Counted from the stretch's first letter, positions 17,065 to 26,403 are shown. The stretch: DNA of 64,000 bases from Rhodococcus tukisamuensis NBRC 100609 (GCF_001894985.1 NZ_BCXG01000001.1:1-64000), one strand, 5' to 3'. Made by a program: numbers and translations. The notes: generated from the sequence alone by a model not told the origin.

Positions 17065-17691
17065 TCAGCGGATCCCGTCGCGGCGTAGTGCGGCCGACAC
17101 GGCGCCCGCCCTGCTGTCCACGCCGAGCTTGGCGTAGATGTGCGCCAGGTGCGTCTTCACCGTGGCCTCGCTGATGAACAGCCGCCTGCCCAGTTCCTTG
17201 TTGGTCAGGCCCTCGGCGAGCAGGGTGAGCAGTTCCGCCTCGCGTGCGGTGAGCGCCTCGTCGGGCCGGCGCATCTGGTGCAGCAGCCGGGCGGCAACCG
17301 GCGGGGACAGCACGCTCTGGCCGGCGACCGCGCCCCGGACGGCCCCGAAGATCTCCGGTGGGGTCGAGTCCTTGAGCAGGTAGCCGATGGCGCCGGCGTC
17401 GACGGCGCGGACCACGTCGGCGTCAGTGTCGTAGGTGGTGAACACCAGCACCGGCAGGTCGGGGTGCGCCGCCCGGATCCGCCGGATCGCCTCGATGCCG
17501 TCGATCCCCGCGCCCAGGGAGAGGTCCATCATCACCAGGTCCGGTACCTGCTCCGCGACCGTCGCGACGGCCTGCTCGCCGGACTCGGCCTCGGCGGTCA
17601 CCTCGATGTCGGGCTGCGAGTCCAGCAGTGCCCGCAGGCCCGCGCGCACCACCAGATGGTCGTCGACCAGCAGCACGGTGATCGTGCTCAT
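17065..17691 (-). CDS. NarL/LuxR-type response regulator (SenR-like)
   Basis: A 208-residue two-component regulator. The receiver domain (1-120) carries D10/D11, the phospho-acceptor D56 (MMDLSLG), the T of FTTYD and K of LLKDS. The C-terminal LuxR helix-turn-helix is LTAREAELLTLLAEGLTNKE through SEATVKTHLAHIYAKL. The start overlaps the histidine kinase stop by four bases. Length and domain order match Streptomyces SenR, and the neighbouring haem-binding-type lipoprotein strengthens that comparison. The frame is open far upstream, but only across the kinase gene. Confidence 0.9.
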   Translation of the reverse strand: MSTITVLLVDDHLVVRAGLRALLDSQPDIEVTAEAESGEQAVATVAEQVPDLVMMDLSLGAGIDGIEAIRRIRAAHPDLPVLVFTTYDTDADVVRAVDAGAIGYLLKDSTPPEIFGAVRGAVAGQSVLSPPVAARLLHQMRRPDEALTAREAELLTLLAEGLTNKELGRRLFISEATVKTHLAHIYAKLGVDSRAGAVSAALRRDGIR

Positions 17692-18878
17692 CGCGCGCCG
17701 CCCGCCGGGATCAGCGCGGCGACGACGGTGCCCTCGCCGGGGGCACTCTCCACGGTGAGGGTGCCGCCCAGCGACTCCGCCCGCTGCCGCATCGCGTGCA
17801 GGCCGAACCCGCCCGCCGCGGAGGCCGGTGCCACCTCGTTCACCGCGAAGCCGCGGCCGTCGTCGAACACGTCCAGGGCGACGGACTCCGGCAGGTAGGT
17901 CAGGGTCACCCCCAGAGTCTGCGCGTTCGCGTGACGTTTCACGTTCGCGGCCGCGCTCTGGGTGATCCGGAGCAGCGCGTGCCCGACCTCCGGGGGCAGC
18001 GGGACCGGCGTGCCGATCACCTGCAGCCGCGCCGACGGAAAGTAGCCGCGGGCCGCGTCGAGCAGGACGGCGTCGAGGGGCCGGGCCTCGAGGTCCGGCG
18101 AGGCCAGGTAGTGCACGAGGTTCCGGGTCTCGGCCAGGTTCGCGCGCAGGGCGGCGGTGGCGATCGCGACCTCCTCGCGGGCCTCGGAGCCGGGTCGGTC
18201 CCATTGTTCGGCAGCGGCCTCGAGGTGTAGCAGGCTGCTGGTCAGGCCCTGCGTGACGGTGTCGTGGATCTCCCGGGCCAGCCGGTCCCGTTCGGCGCGC
18301 ACCCCCGTGTCCCGTTCGGTCTCGGCGAGCCGGGTCTTCGCCTCGGCGACCTGCTCGAGCAGTCGAACCCGCTCGCGGCTGTCCCGTTCGATCTGGCCGT
18401 ACGCGATCACCACGAGCGCGCCGGTGCAGATCGGGCCGATCAGCACGGCCCACTCGGTCCGGCCGCTGAAGTTGAAGAAGGCGACGCTGGTGACCACGGC
18501 GAGCGCCGCAACGATCAGGTACGCCGTCCTGTTCGAGAACGCGCGGGTGCAGAGGAAGAACATCGGGAAGGCGCACCACGCGAAGCTCGGCGCCAGCCAC
18601 ACCAGCACCGCCCAGGTGGTCAGCACCGGCCACACCCAGGGCTGCCAGACGGCGGCCCGGCGGGACAGGAGCACGGTGACGGCGTAGAGCGCGGCCAGCG
18701 CGACGATCAGGGCGGCGACGATGACGAACCGGCCGCTGACGCCGTGATAGGTCAGGTACCGGGCGGTCGAGGTCGCCAGCAGGACGTAGAACGAGACGTG
18801 GATCGCGACATCGATCGGTCCGCGGAGGTCCCGGTCGGCCGGGACCTGGTCGCCGTCGACGGTGACAGGACTGGACAT
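17688..18878 (-). CDS. Sensor histidine kinase, HisKA_3 type (SenS-like)
   Basis: A 396-residue membrane sensor. Residues 22-160 hold about five hydrophobic helices with short loops, so little of it lies outside the membrane. A coiled-coil linker (165-195) leads to the dimerisation/phospho-acceptor segment REIHDTVTQGL (H205). The HATPase domain has N-box QSAAANVKRHANA, G1 DVFDDGRGF and G2 GGFGLHAMRQR. This layout matches Streptomyces SenS, which is controlled by the external haem-binding protein HbpS. Here an HbpS-like lipoprotein is transcribed divergently, 184 bases away. The signal is probably redox or haem related, by analogy. Confidence 0.88.
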   Translation of the reverse strand: MSSPVTVDGDQVPADRDLRGPIDVAIHVSFYVLLATSTARYLTYHGVSGRFVIVAALIVALAALYAVTVLLSRRAAVWQPWVWPVLTTWAVLVWLAPSFAWCAFPMFFLCTRAFSNRTAYLIVAALAVVTSVAFFNFSGRTEWAVLIGPICTGALVVIAYGQIERDSRERVRLLEQVAEAKTRLAETERDTGVRAERDRLAREIHDTVTQGLTSSLLHLEAAAEQWDRPGSEAREEVAIATAALRANLAETRNLVHYLASPDLEARPLDAVLLDAARGYFPSARLQVIGTPVPLPPEVGHALLRITQSAAANVKRHANAQTLGVTLTYLPESVALDVFDDGRGFAVNEVAPASAAGGFGLHAMRQRAESLGGTLTVESAPGEGTVVAALIPAGGAR

Positions 18879-18911
18879 CGGCTCGATGCTACGGAGCGGG
18901 CGCCGTCGCCG

Positions 18912-18954
18912 GATCGGCCATTCGGATGATCTCCTCGCCCCCGGACGGCCGATC
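18912..18954. promoter_or_regulatory. Inverted repeat in the kinase/HbpS-like divergent promoter region
   Basis: GATCGGCC (18912-18919) and GGCCGATC (18947-18954) are perfect 8-bp arms centred 35 bases apart. They sit 33 bases upstream of the kinase start, in the 184-base gap shared with the lipoprotein gene. This is a plausible binding site for the response regulator acting on both promoters. Confidence 0.4.
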
Positions 18955-19062
18955 GGGAGGCAGACGTCGGCCCGATGCGGGCGGGAGGTGCCGGCGGCGA
19001 GGCTGGAATCCGTCAGCCCGACTGCGCACGGTCGGTCGCACCGCTACCGAAAGGCCCCCACG

Positions 19063-19653
19063 ATGAACACTTCCCGCCGACTGCCCAAGACCCTCGCCGT
19101 CATCGTTCCGCTGGCGGCGATCCTCGCCACCGCCGCGTGCGGAAGTGGCATCGAGGAGAAGGTGGCCTCGGCCTCCCCGGTCGCAACCGCTGCTGCCCCG
19201 GCGCAGGCTCCCGGCGGCCAGGCCGCGAAGGGCACGGCGACCGCGAACCGGTTGACCGTCGGAGCCGCGGGCACGGCCGCGCAGGCCGCACTCGCGAAGT
19301 GCCAGGCCGACGGACTCGGCTTCGTCACCGTGGCCGTGGTGGACCGCAACGGCAACGTGCAGGCGATGCTGCGCGGCGACAACGCGGCCCAGCACACCGT
19401 CGAGGCAGCTCGCCAGAAGGGTTACACGGCAGCGGCTTTCGGTGCCAACACCAGCGACCTGGCCGGTCGCGCCAAGGGCGACGGCGCCACCGTCGCGGAC
19501 CTGGACGGCACCCTGTTCCTGCCGGGCGGCGTCTCCGTGAAGGCGGGCAACGCCTCCATCGCGGGCATCGGCGTGGGCGGGGCCCCGGACGGGATGGCCG
19601 ATCAGGCCTGCGCAGCGGCCGGTCTCGACGCCATCGCGGGATCGTTGGGCTAG
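19063..19653 (+). CDS. HbpS/GlcG-family haem-binding-type lipoprotein
   Basis: A 196-residue exported lipoprotein. The signal peptide ends in ILATAAC with lipid Cys26, followed by a disordered Ala/Pro/Gln linker. The GlcG/HbpS domain covers about residues 65-196, with the typical strand VTVAVVDRNGNVQAMLRGD, AARQKGYTAAAF and GGVSVKAGNASIAGIGVGGAPDG. In Streptomyces reticuli the secreted octamer HbpS binds haem and iron and modulates the sensor kinase SenS. The divergent SenS/SenR-like pair makes the same partnership likely here, though with membrane tethering. The ankyrin lipoprotein gene starts two bases after its stop. Confidence 0.82.
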   Translation: MNTSRRLPKTLAVIVPLAAILATAACGSGIEEKVASASPVATAAAPAQAPGGQAAKGTATANRLTVGAAGTAAQAALAKCQADGLGFVTVAVVDRNGNVQAMLRGDNAAQHTVEAARQKGYTAAAFGANTSDLAGRAKGDGATVADLDGTLFLPGGVSVKAGNASIAGIGVGGAPDGMADQACAAAGLDAIAGSLG

Positions 19654-19655
19654 GG

Positions 19656-20426
19656 ATGAACGCTCAGACGAGGCGGGTGGCGGCCGCCGTCGTCCTCACC
19701 GCTGCGGTGGCCGCGTGCGCCGCGTGCGGCGGCCCGGACCCGGCGGTGGGCGCGTCGCCGCCCACCGCCCCGGTCCCCGCGGCCTCGCCGGAGTCCGTGC
19801 CCGAGCCCGTGCCCGTGCCCGTGCCCGTCTCGACCCCGGAGCTGGAGCGGGCGCTGTTCGTGGCGGTGCGGGCGGACGATGCCGACGCGGTGCGCGCGGC
19901 GTTGGCCGGCGGCGCGGCGCTCGAGGCCCGCGGGGACGGTGGCCGGACCCCACTGGTGGCCGCGGCGAAGTCGAACTCGGTGAACGCGGCCCGGGTGCTC
20001 GTGGCGGAGGGGGCCGACGTGAACGCGAAGGACGACCTGGAGGACTCGGCATTCCTGTACGCCGGCGCCGAGGGCCTCGACGAGATCCTCGCGCTGACGC
20101 TGGCGCACGGTGCCGACGTGAGCGACACCAACAGGTTCGGCGGCACGGCGCTGATCCCGGCCGCCGAGCACGGCCACGTCGAGACGGTGCGCACCCTGAT
20201 CCGCGCCGGCGTCCCGGTCGACCATGTCAACGAGCCGGGCTGGACCGCACTGCTCGAGGCGGTGGTCTACGGCGACGGGTCGGCCCGCTACCAGGATGTG
20301 GTCGGGCAGTTGCTCGCGGCGGGCGCCGACCGGTCGATCGCGGACGCGGACGGCCGGACCGCGCTGCAACACGCGCAGCGCCGCGGCCAGGAGGACGTCG
20401 CGGCGCTGCTGCGGGAGGGACGTTGA
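19656..20426 (+). CDS. Ankyrin-repeat lipoprotein
   Basis: A 256-residue exported protein. It has a lipoprotein-like signal (AVAACAACGG, lipid Cys at about 21 or 24), a Pro/Val/Glu spacer (PEPVPVPVPV), then four to five ankyrin repeats (for example DGGRTPLVAAAKSNSVNAAR and EPGWTALLEAVVYG). Ankyrin repeats bind other proteins. The gene starts two bases after the HbpS-like stop codon, so the two are surely co-transcribed and may form an external sensory pair. Periplasmic ankyrin proteins paired with catalases exist in other bacteria, which fits an oxidative-stress setting, but no catalase is present here. Confidence 0.85.
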   Translation: MNAQTRRVAAAVVLTAAVAACAACGGPDPAVGASPPTAPVPAASPESVPEPVPVPVPVSTPELERALFVAVRADDADAVRAALAGGAALEARGDGGRTPLVAAAKSNSVNAARVLVAEGADVNAKDDLEDSAFLYAGAEGLDEILALTLAHGADVSDTNRFGGTALIPAAEHGHVETVRTLIRAGVPVDHVNEPGWTALLEAVVYGDGSARYQDVVGQLLAAGADRSIADADGRTALQHAQRRGQEDVAALLREGR

Positions 20427-20429
20427 CGG

Positions 20430-20900
20430 TCAGCGCGCGGCGGGGGCCTTCGACTCGACCTCGGACTTGATCCGGGCGAGGGTGGTGTTCATGCCCTTGA
20501 TCATGTCCTGCTCGAACCCGGCGGTACCGCCCATCATCTTGTCGACCAGGAACGACGAGATCTTGGTGGTGCCCGTGGGGGCCTCGCGGCGCTCGGTCAG
20601 GGTGGTGCCGTTCTCCGTGGGGGTCAGCTCGTAGGTCCAGATGGTGTGGTTCTCCACGACGCGCCACGCGATGGCCTCGTTCGGCTCGAAGCGGGTGACC
20701 TTCGAGGAGGTCGGCCACACCAGCAGGCCCTTCTTGTTGACGTTGAACGTCTTGGTGCCCTGCCTGACCTCGCCGCCGAACACCCGCATCATCCGGCACT
20801 GGGGGCTCCACTCGCCCATCCGCTTCAGGTCCGAGACCACCGACCAGACCGCGGCGGGCGAGGCGTCGATGTGGATGCTGGCTTCGAGGGTGTTCGTCAC
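20430..20900 (-). CDS. START/SRPBCC-fold (polyketide cyclase-like) protein
   Basis: A 156-residue single-domain protein with the START-like helix-grip fold: ASIHIDASPAAVWSVVSDLK at the N terminus, central strands around AIAWRVVENHTIWTYEL, and a long C-terminal helix (FEQDMIKGMNTTLARIKSEV). Such proteins bind small lipids or ring compounds, or help in stress responses. I chose the GTG at 20900 because GGAG lies a proper distance upstream; the open frame extends to 21047 but with non-coding character. It converges on the ankyrin gene three bases away. Confidence 0.82.
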   Translation of the reverse strand: MTNTLEASIHIDASPAAVWSVVSDLKRMGEWSPQCRMMRVFGGEVRQGTKTFNVNKKGLLVWPTSSKVTRFEPNEAIAWRVVENHTIWTYELTPTENGTTLTERREAPTGTTKISSFLVDKMMGGTAGFEQDMIKGMNTTLARIKSEVESKAPAAR

Positions 20901-21062
20901 TGGCTCTGTCTCCGGTTTCGTCGAATTAGTGAAACTGTGCGTAACGCGTATCTTGCCCGATCTCGCCGATGCGTCAAGGGTCGTCGGCGCGTCCGGGGCG
21001 GAGCGTGTAATGCCGGGGGGACGACGGGCGATGAACAGGGTATCCACGTCAAGTCAGACCCG

Positions 21063-21242
21063 ATGCGCACCGGAGTGATCGTCGTGAAGATCCCAGACGT
21101 CAGGCGACATGCTCGCGACCAGGCCGTTCCGATCCTGCGGTCGGCGCGTTTGAAGGGCCGCCCAGAGTCCTGGCCGAGCGAGAAACTCGAGCGACTGCTG
21201 ACCCCGCACGAGATCGACGCCATCAGTCACGGCCGCTTCTGA
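21063..21242 (+). CDS. Small basic protein of unknown function
   Basis: A 59-residue protein with an amphipathic, Arg/Lys-rich middle (VRRHARDQAVPILRSARLKG) and a helical end (PSEKLERLLTPHEIDAISHG). I do not recognise it. Codon usage looks coding, and a strong hairpin begins two bases after its stop codon, which supports a real transcript end. The start may be this ATG or the GTG five codons later. Confidence 0.45.
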   Translation: MRTGVIVVKIPDVRRHARDQAVPILRSARLKGRPESWPSEKLERLLTPHEIDAISHGRF

Positions 21243-21243
21243 G

Positions 21244-21266
21244 CCCTCCCTGTGGTTCGGGGAGGG
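21244..21266 (+). terminator. Hairpin after the small basic protein gene
   Basis: CCCTCCC (21244-21250) pairs with GGGAGGG (21260-21266) around a 9-base loop directly after the stop codon. Confidence 0.6.
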
Positions 21267-21291
21267 GTTGGAGTCTCGGCGGCTACCCAAC

Positions 21292-21318
21292 TTGTTCTAT
21301 TAAGGCTAGAACTATAGT
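21292..21318 (+). promoter_or_regulatory. Promoter with a palindrome between -35 and -10
   Basis: TTGTTC (21292-21297) and TATAGT (21313-21318) are 15 bases apart. Between and overlapping them lies a perfect palindrome, GTTCTA-N7-TAGAAC (21294-21312), the usual operator style of YtrA-type GntR repressors. Transcription would start near 21325, so the mRNA would have almost no leader. Confidence 0.7.
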
Positions 21319-21327
21319 GTGATTGTC

Positions 21328-21675
21328 GTGCTCATCCGCATAGACCAGTCCGCGGCCACACCGCTCTTCGAGCAGGTGGCCGCGAGTGTCCGTCGTGCCA
21401 TTGCCGACGGTTCCGCCGCTCCCGGTGAACGCCTGCCCGGCGCCCGGGACCTCGCCGCCTCGCTGGACCTCAACGTGCACACCGTGCTGCGCGGGTACCA
21501 GTTGCTGCGCGACGAGGGCCTGATCGATCTGAGGCGCGGGCGCGGCGCGGTGGTCGCCGCCGGTGCCACGCGGGGCCGGCTGCAGGAGGCGGTCCGGGAA
21601 CTGGTCGCCGAGGCGCGCCGGCACGGGATGAGCGCACCCGAACTCATGGAGCTCGTAGACAAGGAGATGGCATGA
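21328..21675 (+). CDS. GntR-family regulator, YtrA type
   Basis: A 115-residue repressor. The winged-helix domain covers residues 5-75 (TPLFEQVAASVRRAI, LPGARDLAASLDLNVHTVLR, then GLIDLRRGRGAVV) and is followed by a short helical tail, typical of the YtrA subfamily that controls adjacent membrane transporter genes. An in-frame GTG at 21319 overlaps the -10 element, so the GTG at 21328 is preferred and implies leaderless translation. The stop overlaps the ATG of the next gene by four bases. The palindrome in its promoter indicates autoregulation. Confidence 0.82.
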   Translation: MLIRIDQSAATPLFEQVAASVRRAIADGSAAPGERLPGARDLAASLDLNVHTVLRGYQLLRDEGLIDLRRGRGAVVAAGATRGRLQEAVRELVAEARRHGMSAPELMELVDKEMA

Positions 21676-22676
21676 CCACATCGGCATCGGCCACGCAGCG
21701 GGTCTCGTGGCCGCGCGCGCTGGCCGCGGCGCTGGTGCCGCCCGTCGTCGTCGCGGCGGGCGCGTCCGCGGTGATCGCGGGGGCGGCGGGGGAGCTCCCC
21801 GACCCGGTCGCGGTGCACTTCGGCGTCGATCTGAAGGCCGACGGCTTCGCCGCGCTCGACACGGTCCGGTGGGCCCCGCTGCTCGGGGTGGCGGTCGCCG
21901 CGCTGCTCGTCGTCATCCAGCTCGCGATCACCCGGCGGGACGAGCGCACGGCTCGGGTCGCGGTCACGCTCGGCGCCGGGGTCGGCGGCTTCGTCGCCGC
22001 ACTGGCCGCGTCGACCGTCCTGCCTCAGCGTGGGCTCACCGATGCCGCGCAGGCTTCGGCGGGTCTCGGCGCGATGCTGCTGGCCGCGGTCGTCGGGCTG
22101 GCTGCCGCGGGTGCCGGTTACGCGGCGATGCCCAGGCCGCGTGCGGCCGCGGCCGTCGCGCCGCCGCCGGTCGACGCGCCACGAATTCCCTTGGGCGACA
22201 CCGAACAGGTCAGTTGGTCCGGCTCGGCCGTCATGCCTTGGTGGCTGGCCGTCGTGGCGGTGCTGGTGCCGATGGCCGTGGTGCTGGTCGTCGCGGGCTT
22301 CTCAGTCGGCTCGATGTGGCTGGTGCTCGGTCTGGTGGCCCTGGCCGCGTTGTTGACGGCACTGCTGCTCGCCCCGGTGCGGGTGGTCGTCGACGCCCAC
22401 GGGCTGCAAGCCCGGTCTCCGGTCGCGGTCAGGCGGATCCGGATCCCGCTGGCGGAGGTCGCCGAGGCGGAGGCCGTCCGGGTGGGCCTGATCAACGGGT
22501 TCGGCAGCTTCGGCTACCGCGTCGGTCCCGCCGGCACCGGGCTGATCGTGCGCCCGGGCGCGGCGCTGCGGGTGACCCGCGGCGACGGCTCCCGGTTCAC
22601 GGTGACCGTCGACGGCGCCGACCAGGCGGCGGCGGTGCTCAACGCGCTGGCCGCGCAGGGGCGCGTCCCGCACTGA
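21672..22676 (+). CDS. DUF1648-domain membrane protein
   Basis: A 334-residue protein with two blocks of helices (about residues 15-150 and 185-235) and a soluble C-terminal part. The DUF1648 signature LPDPVAVHFGVDLKADGF sits after the first helix. The C-terminal 100 residues (RVVVDAHGLQARSPVAVRRI onward) resemble a PH-like fold of the kind often found after such helices. It is translationally coupled to the YtrA-type repressor, a frequent pairing in Gram-positive bacteria. The molecular function is not known; a role in envelope stress is only suggested by that pairing. Confidence 0.8.
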   Translation: MTTSASATQRVSWPRALAAALVPPVVVAAGASAVIAGAAGELPDPVAVHFGVDLKADGFAALDTVRWAPLLGVAVAALLVVIQLAITRRDERTARVAVTLGAGVGGFVAALAASTVLPQRGLTDAAQASAGLGAMLLAAVVGLAAAGAGYAAMPRPRAAAAVAPPPVDAPRIPLGDTEQVSWSGSAVMPWWLAVVAVLVPMAVVLVVAGFSVGSMWLVLGLVALAALLTALLLAPVRVVVDAHGLQARSPVAVRRIRIPLAEVAEAEAVRVGLINGFGSFGYRVGPAGTGLIVRPGAALRVTRGDGSRFTVTVDGADQAAAVLNALAAQGRVPH

Positions 22677-22764
22677 CGCCCGCGGCCGGCGAGGCGTCGT
22701 CTGCCGCTTGCCGGACCCGGGCGCGGGGGACATGGTGGAACCGGGCGTCGGAAGGGGTGTCGCG

Positions 22765-23556
22765 ATGACCGGCAACGGGGAACTCGAGGGCGTGCTGTTC
22801 GACATCGACGGGGTGCTGGTCACCTCGTGGCGGCCGCTCGCCGGCGCCGCCGCGGCGCTGGACGCGGTCCGGGACCGCGGGCTCGGACGCGCCTTCCTCA
22901 CCAACACCACCTCCCGCACCCGGGCGGAGATCGCCCGCGCGCTGCGGGACTGCGGCCTGGCGGTGCGCGACGAGGAGATCGTCACCGCGGCCGCGCTCAC
23001 CGCGCAGTACCTGCGCCGCACCCATCCCGGGGCGCGCTGCCTGCTCGTCAACCACGGCGACATCGCCGCGGACCTGGCCGACATCGAACTCGACGACCGG
23101 CGCCCCGAGGTGGTGGTGCTCGGCGGTGCCGGGCCGGAGTTCGACCACCGCACGCTGAGCCGGGTGGTGGAGCTGATGCAGGACGGGGTCCCGGTGGTCG
23201 CGATGCAGGGTGGCCTGACCTGGGCGACGGACGACGGCCTGCGCATTGACACCGGCGCCTACCTGCCCGGGCTGGAGGCGGCAGGCGGCGCGGCCGTGAC
23301 GGTGATCGGCAAGCCGGAGGCGGCCGGGTTCGTCGCGGCCGCCGAGTTGACGGGCAGCGAGGTCGGGCGCACCGTGATGATCGGCGACGACCTGCGCAGC
23401 GACGTGCTGGCCGCACAGTCCGCCGGACTGACCGGAATCCTGGTGCGGACCGGCAAGTTCCGGCCCGCGGTTCTCGAGGCCGCGCCCGCCGCCCCGGACC
23501 ACATCCTCGACTCGGTGGCGGACCTGCCCGCGCTGCTGGACGAGCTGTCCGGCTGA
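22765..23556 (+). CDS. HAD-superfamily phosphatase, subfamily IIA
   Basis: A 263-residue phosphatase. Motif I is FDIDGVL (Asp nucleophile), motif II is LTNTTS, motif III Lys is in IGKPEAAGF, and motif IV is MIGDDLRSDV. The insert between motifs II and III is the C2-type cap of the NagD/LHPP group, and the sequence GVLFDIDGVLV resembles LHPP-like enzymes. The substrate is unknown. The start at 22765 follows GGAAGGGG; an open extension from 22708 lacks such a site. It lies 88 bases after the DUF1648 gene. Confidence 0.86.
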   Translation: MTGNGELEGVLFDIDGVLVTSWRPLAGAAAALDAVRDRGLGRAFLTNTTSRTRAEIARALRDCGLAVRDEEIVTAAALTAQYLRRTHPGARCLLVNHGDIAADLADIELDDRRPEVVVLGGAGPEFDHRTLSRVVELMQDGVPVVAMQGGLTWATDDGLRIDTGAYLPGLEAAGGAAVTVIGKPEAAGFVAAAELTGSEVGRTVMIGDDLRSDVLAAQSAGLTGILVRTGKFRPAVLEAAPAAPDHILDSVADLPALLDELSG

Positions 23557-23715
23557 CGGGATTGCGTGCCCGGACGCGACGTGCGCGGCCGGCCTTGCGG
23601 GTCCGCCGCAAACCGCAACGAAATCGATACCCGGCGCGCGGAAAGTTTGGGTACCGTCGCCCACGTGTGCGCCGGAGCGCCGGCGCAGCAGACCGAACAC
23701 TTCTGAAGGAGATCC

Positions 23716-24231
23716 GTGCCGACTTCGTTCCGCAACCGTTCCCTGTTCCGTTCCCTCGTCATGCGGGCCGGAGCGTCGATGGCGGTCGGGGCCGCGATCG
23801 TGGGAGGTGTCGTCGTCGCCGGTTCGGGCGTCGCGTCCGCCGCGCAGGTCAACTGCGTGTCGCCGCCGTCCGCGAACGACATCCGGGTGATCGGCGACGC
23901 GAGTTGCGGCGCGACCGCCACCGGCACCGGGATCGCCAACTCCGGCGCGACCGACAGCGGTACCGCGGTCAGCGTGTCCGACGGCGGTTCGGCGACCACC
24001 TTCGCCACCGGCTTCGGCGTCGCGCTGGCCGGGTCGAAGGGCGCCGGGCAGTCCTACGCGTACTCCATCGGCGGCGGCATCTCGCGTGCGCACGCGGAGA
24101 ACGGGCAGACCACCGTCGCCCTCGCCGGCTGGGGCAGCGGAGCCACCGCCCAGGCCGACGGGGTCAACTGCGTGGGTCCGCTCTCCTTCGCGATCAACCT
24201 GAACACGGGTGCGGCCTGCGCGATGCGCTAG
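23716..24231 (+). CDS. Small exported protein (DUF6764-like)
   Basis: A 171-residue secreted protein. The GTG start follows AAGGAG closely. A basic N terminus and hydrophobic core end at GVASA-AQ (about residue 43). The mature part is poor in charged residues and rich in Gly, Ala, Ser and Thr (GTGIANSGATDSGTAVSVSD), with Cys near each end (CVSP, SCGA, NCVG, AACA) that could pair. It resembles the DUF6764 proteins of mycobacteria and rhodococci from memory; their function is unknown. It probably lies in or outside the cell envelope. Confidence 0.72.
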   Translation: MPTSFRNRSLFRSLVMRAGASMAVGAAIVGGVVVAGSGVASAAQVNCVSPPSANDIRVIGDASCGATATGTGIANSGATDSGTAVSVSDGGSATTFATGFGVALAGSKGAGQSYAYSIGGGISRAHAENGQTTVALAGWGSGATAQADGVNCVGPLSFAINLNTGAACAMR

Positions 24232-24261
24232 TCCCGGCGTCGCCGGTTCGGTGCCCGTGAC

Positions 24262-24288
24262 CTTGCACTCGCCACCCCCGAGTGCTAA
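24262..24288 (+). promoter_or_regulatory. CIRCE (HrcA operator), copy 1
   Basis: CTTGCACTC-N9-GAGTGCTAA, against the CIRCE consensus TTAGCACTC-N9-GAGTGCTAA. The right arm is perfect. It is the upstream member of a tandem pair before groEL2 and should be bound by the heat-shock repressor HrcA. Confidence 0.88.
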
Positions 24289-24296
24289 AAATGCAC

Positions 24297-24323
24297 TTGG
24301 CACTCGCGACACGTGAGTGCCAG
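24297..24323 (+). promoter_or_regulatory. CIRCE (HrcA operator), copy 2
   Basis: TTGGCACTC-N9-GAGTGCCAG, a nearly symmetric CIRCE element with the standard 9-base spacer, eight bases after copy 1. Two operators should give tighter HrcA control of groEL2. Confidence 0.88.
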
Positions 24324-24419
24324 GTCGGGACGGTGAGACTGGGATCCATCGACACCCCTGGTCGTCCGTCGCGGGCACCGAGCCTGGCCATTGCGCAGAC
24401 ATCGCCCTGCGTGAAATGA

Positions 24420-26102
<1,683 letters not shown>

Positions 26103-26119
26103 GTCCGTTCCCTCACGTC

Positions 26120-26160
26120 CGGGGCCCGGGTCGCCTGTTCTGCAGGCTGCCCGGGCCCCG
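26120..26160 (+). terminator. groEL2 terminator
   Basis: CGGGGCCCGGG (26120-26130) pairs with CCCGGGCCCCG (26150-26160), with an inner GCCTG/CAGGC stem, 18 bases after the groEL2 stop. Confidence 0.82.
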
Positions 26161-26307
26161 TCGTGTCGGTGGGCCGAGTCGGCCCGGATTGTGACATTGT
26201 CGATCCGAGGCCGCTGGACCTGCGCCAATGGTCAAGGAATTGACCATTTTCTCGAATCGCTGGACACCGCGGCGCCGCGCGGGTGAAACTATCGGCGCGA
26301 GAGCTCA

Positions 26308-26373
26308 CAACGGTTCCCCTGCAGAGCGGCGGGAACCGTTGGTGCTGTATACAGAGTTATCGAGTAGCTACTC
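26308..26373. promoter_or_regulatory. Three palindromes upstream of the exported esterase
   Basis: In the 301-base gap before the esterase there are: CAACGGTTCCC-N12-GGGAACCGTTG (26308-26341, perfect 11-bp arms), CTGTATACAG (26345-26354) and GAGTAGCTACTC (26362-26373). The middle one contains TATACA, a possible -10. The set looks like a controlled promoter; the regulators are unknown. Confidence 0.55.
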
Positions 26374-26403
26374 AACGAAAAGTCGACAGTCAAGGTGGGA
26401 CGT

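Noticed and set aside
17065-18633. A 522-codon frame as a kinase-regulator fusion
   Set aside because: The first part is the wrong frame of the histidine kinase. The regulator starts cleanly at 17691, overlapping the kinase stop by four bases.
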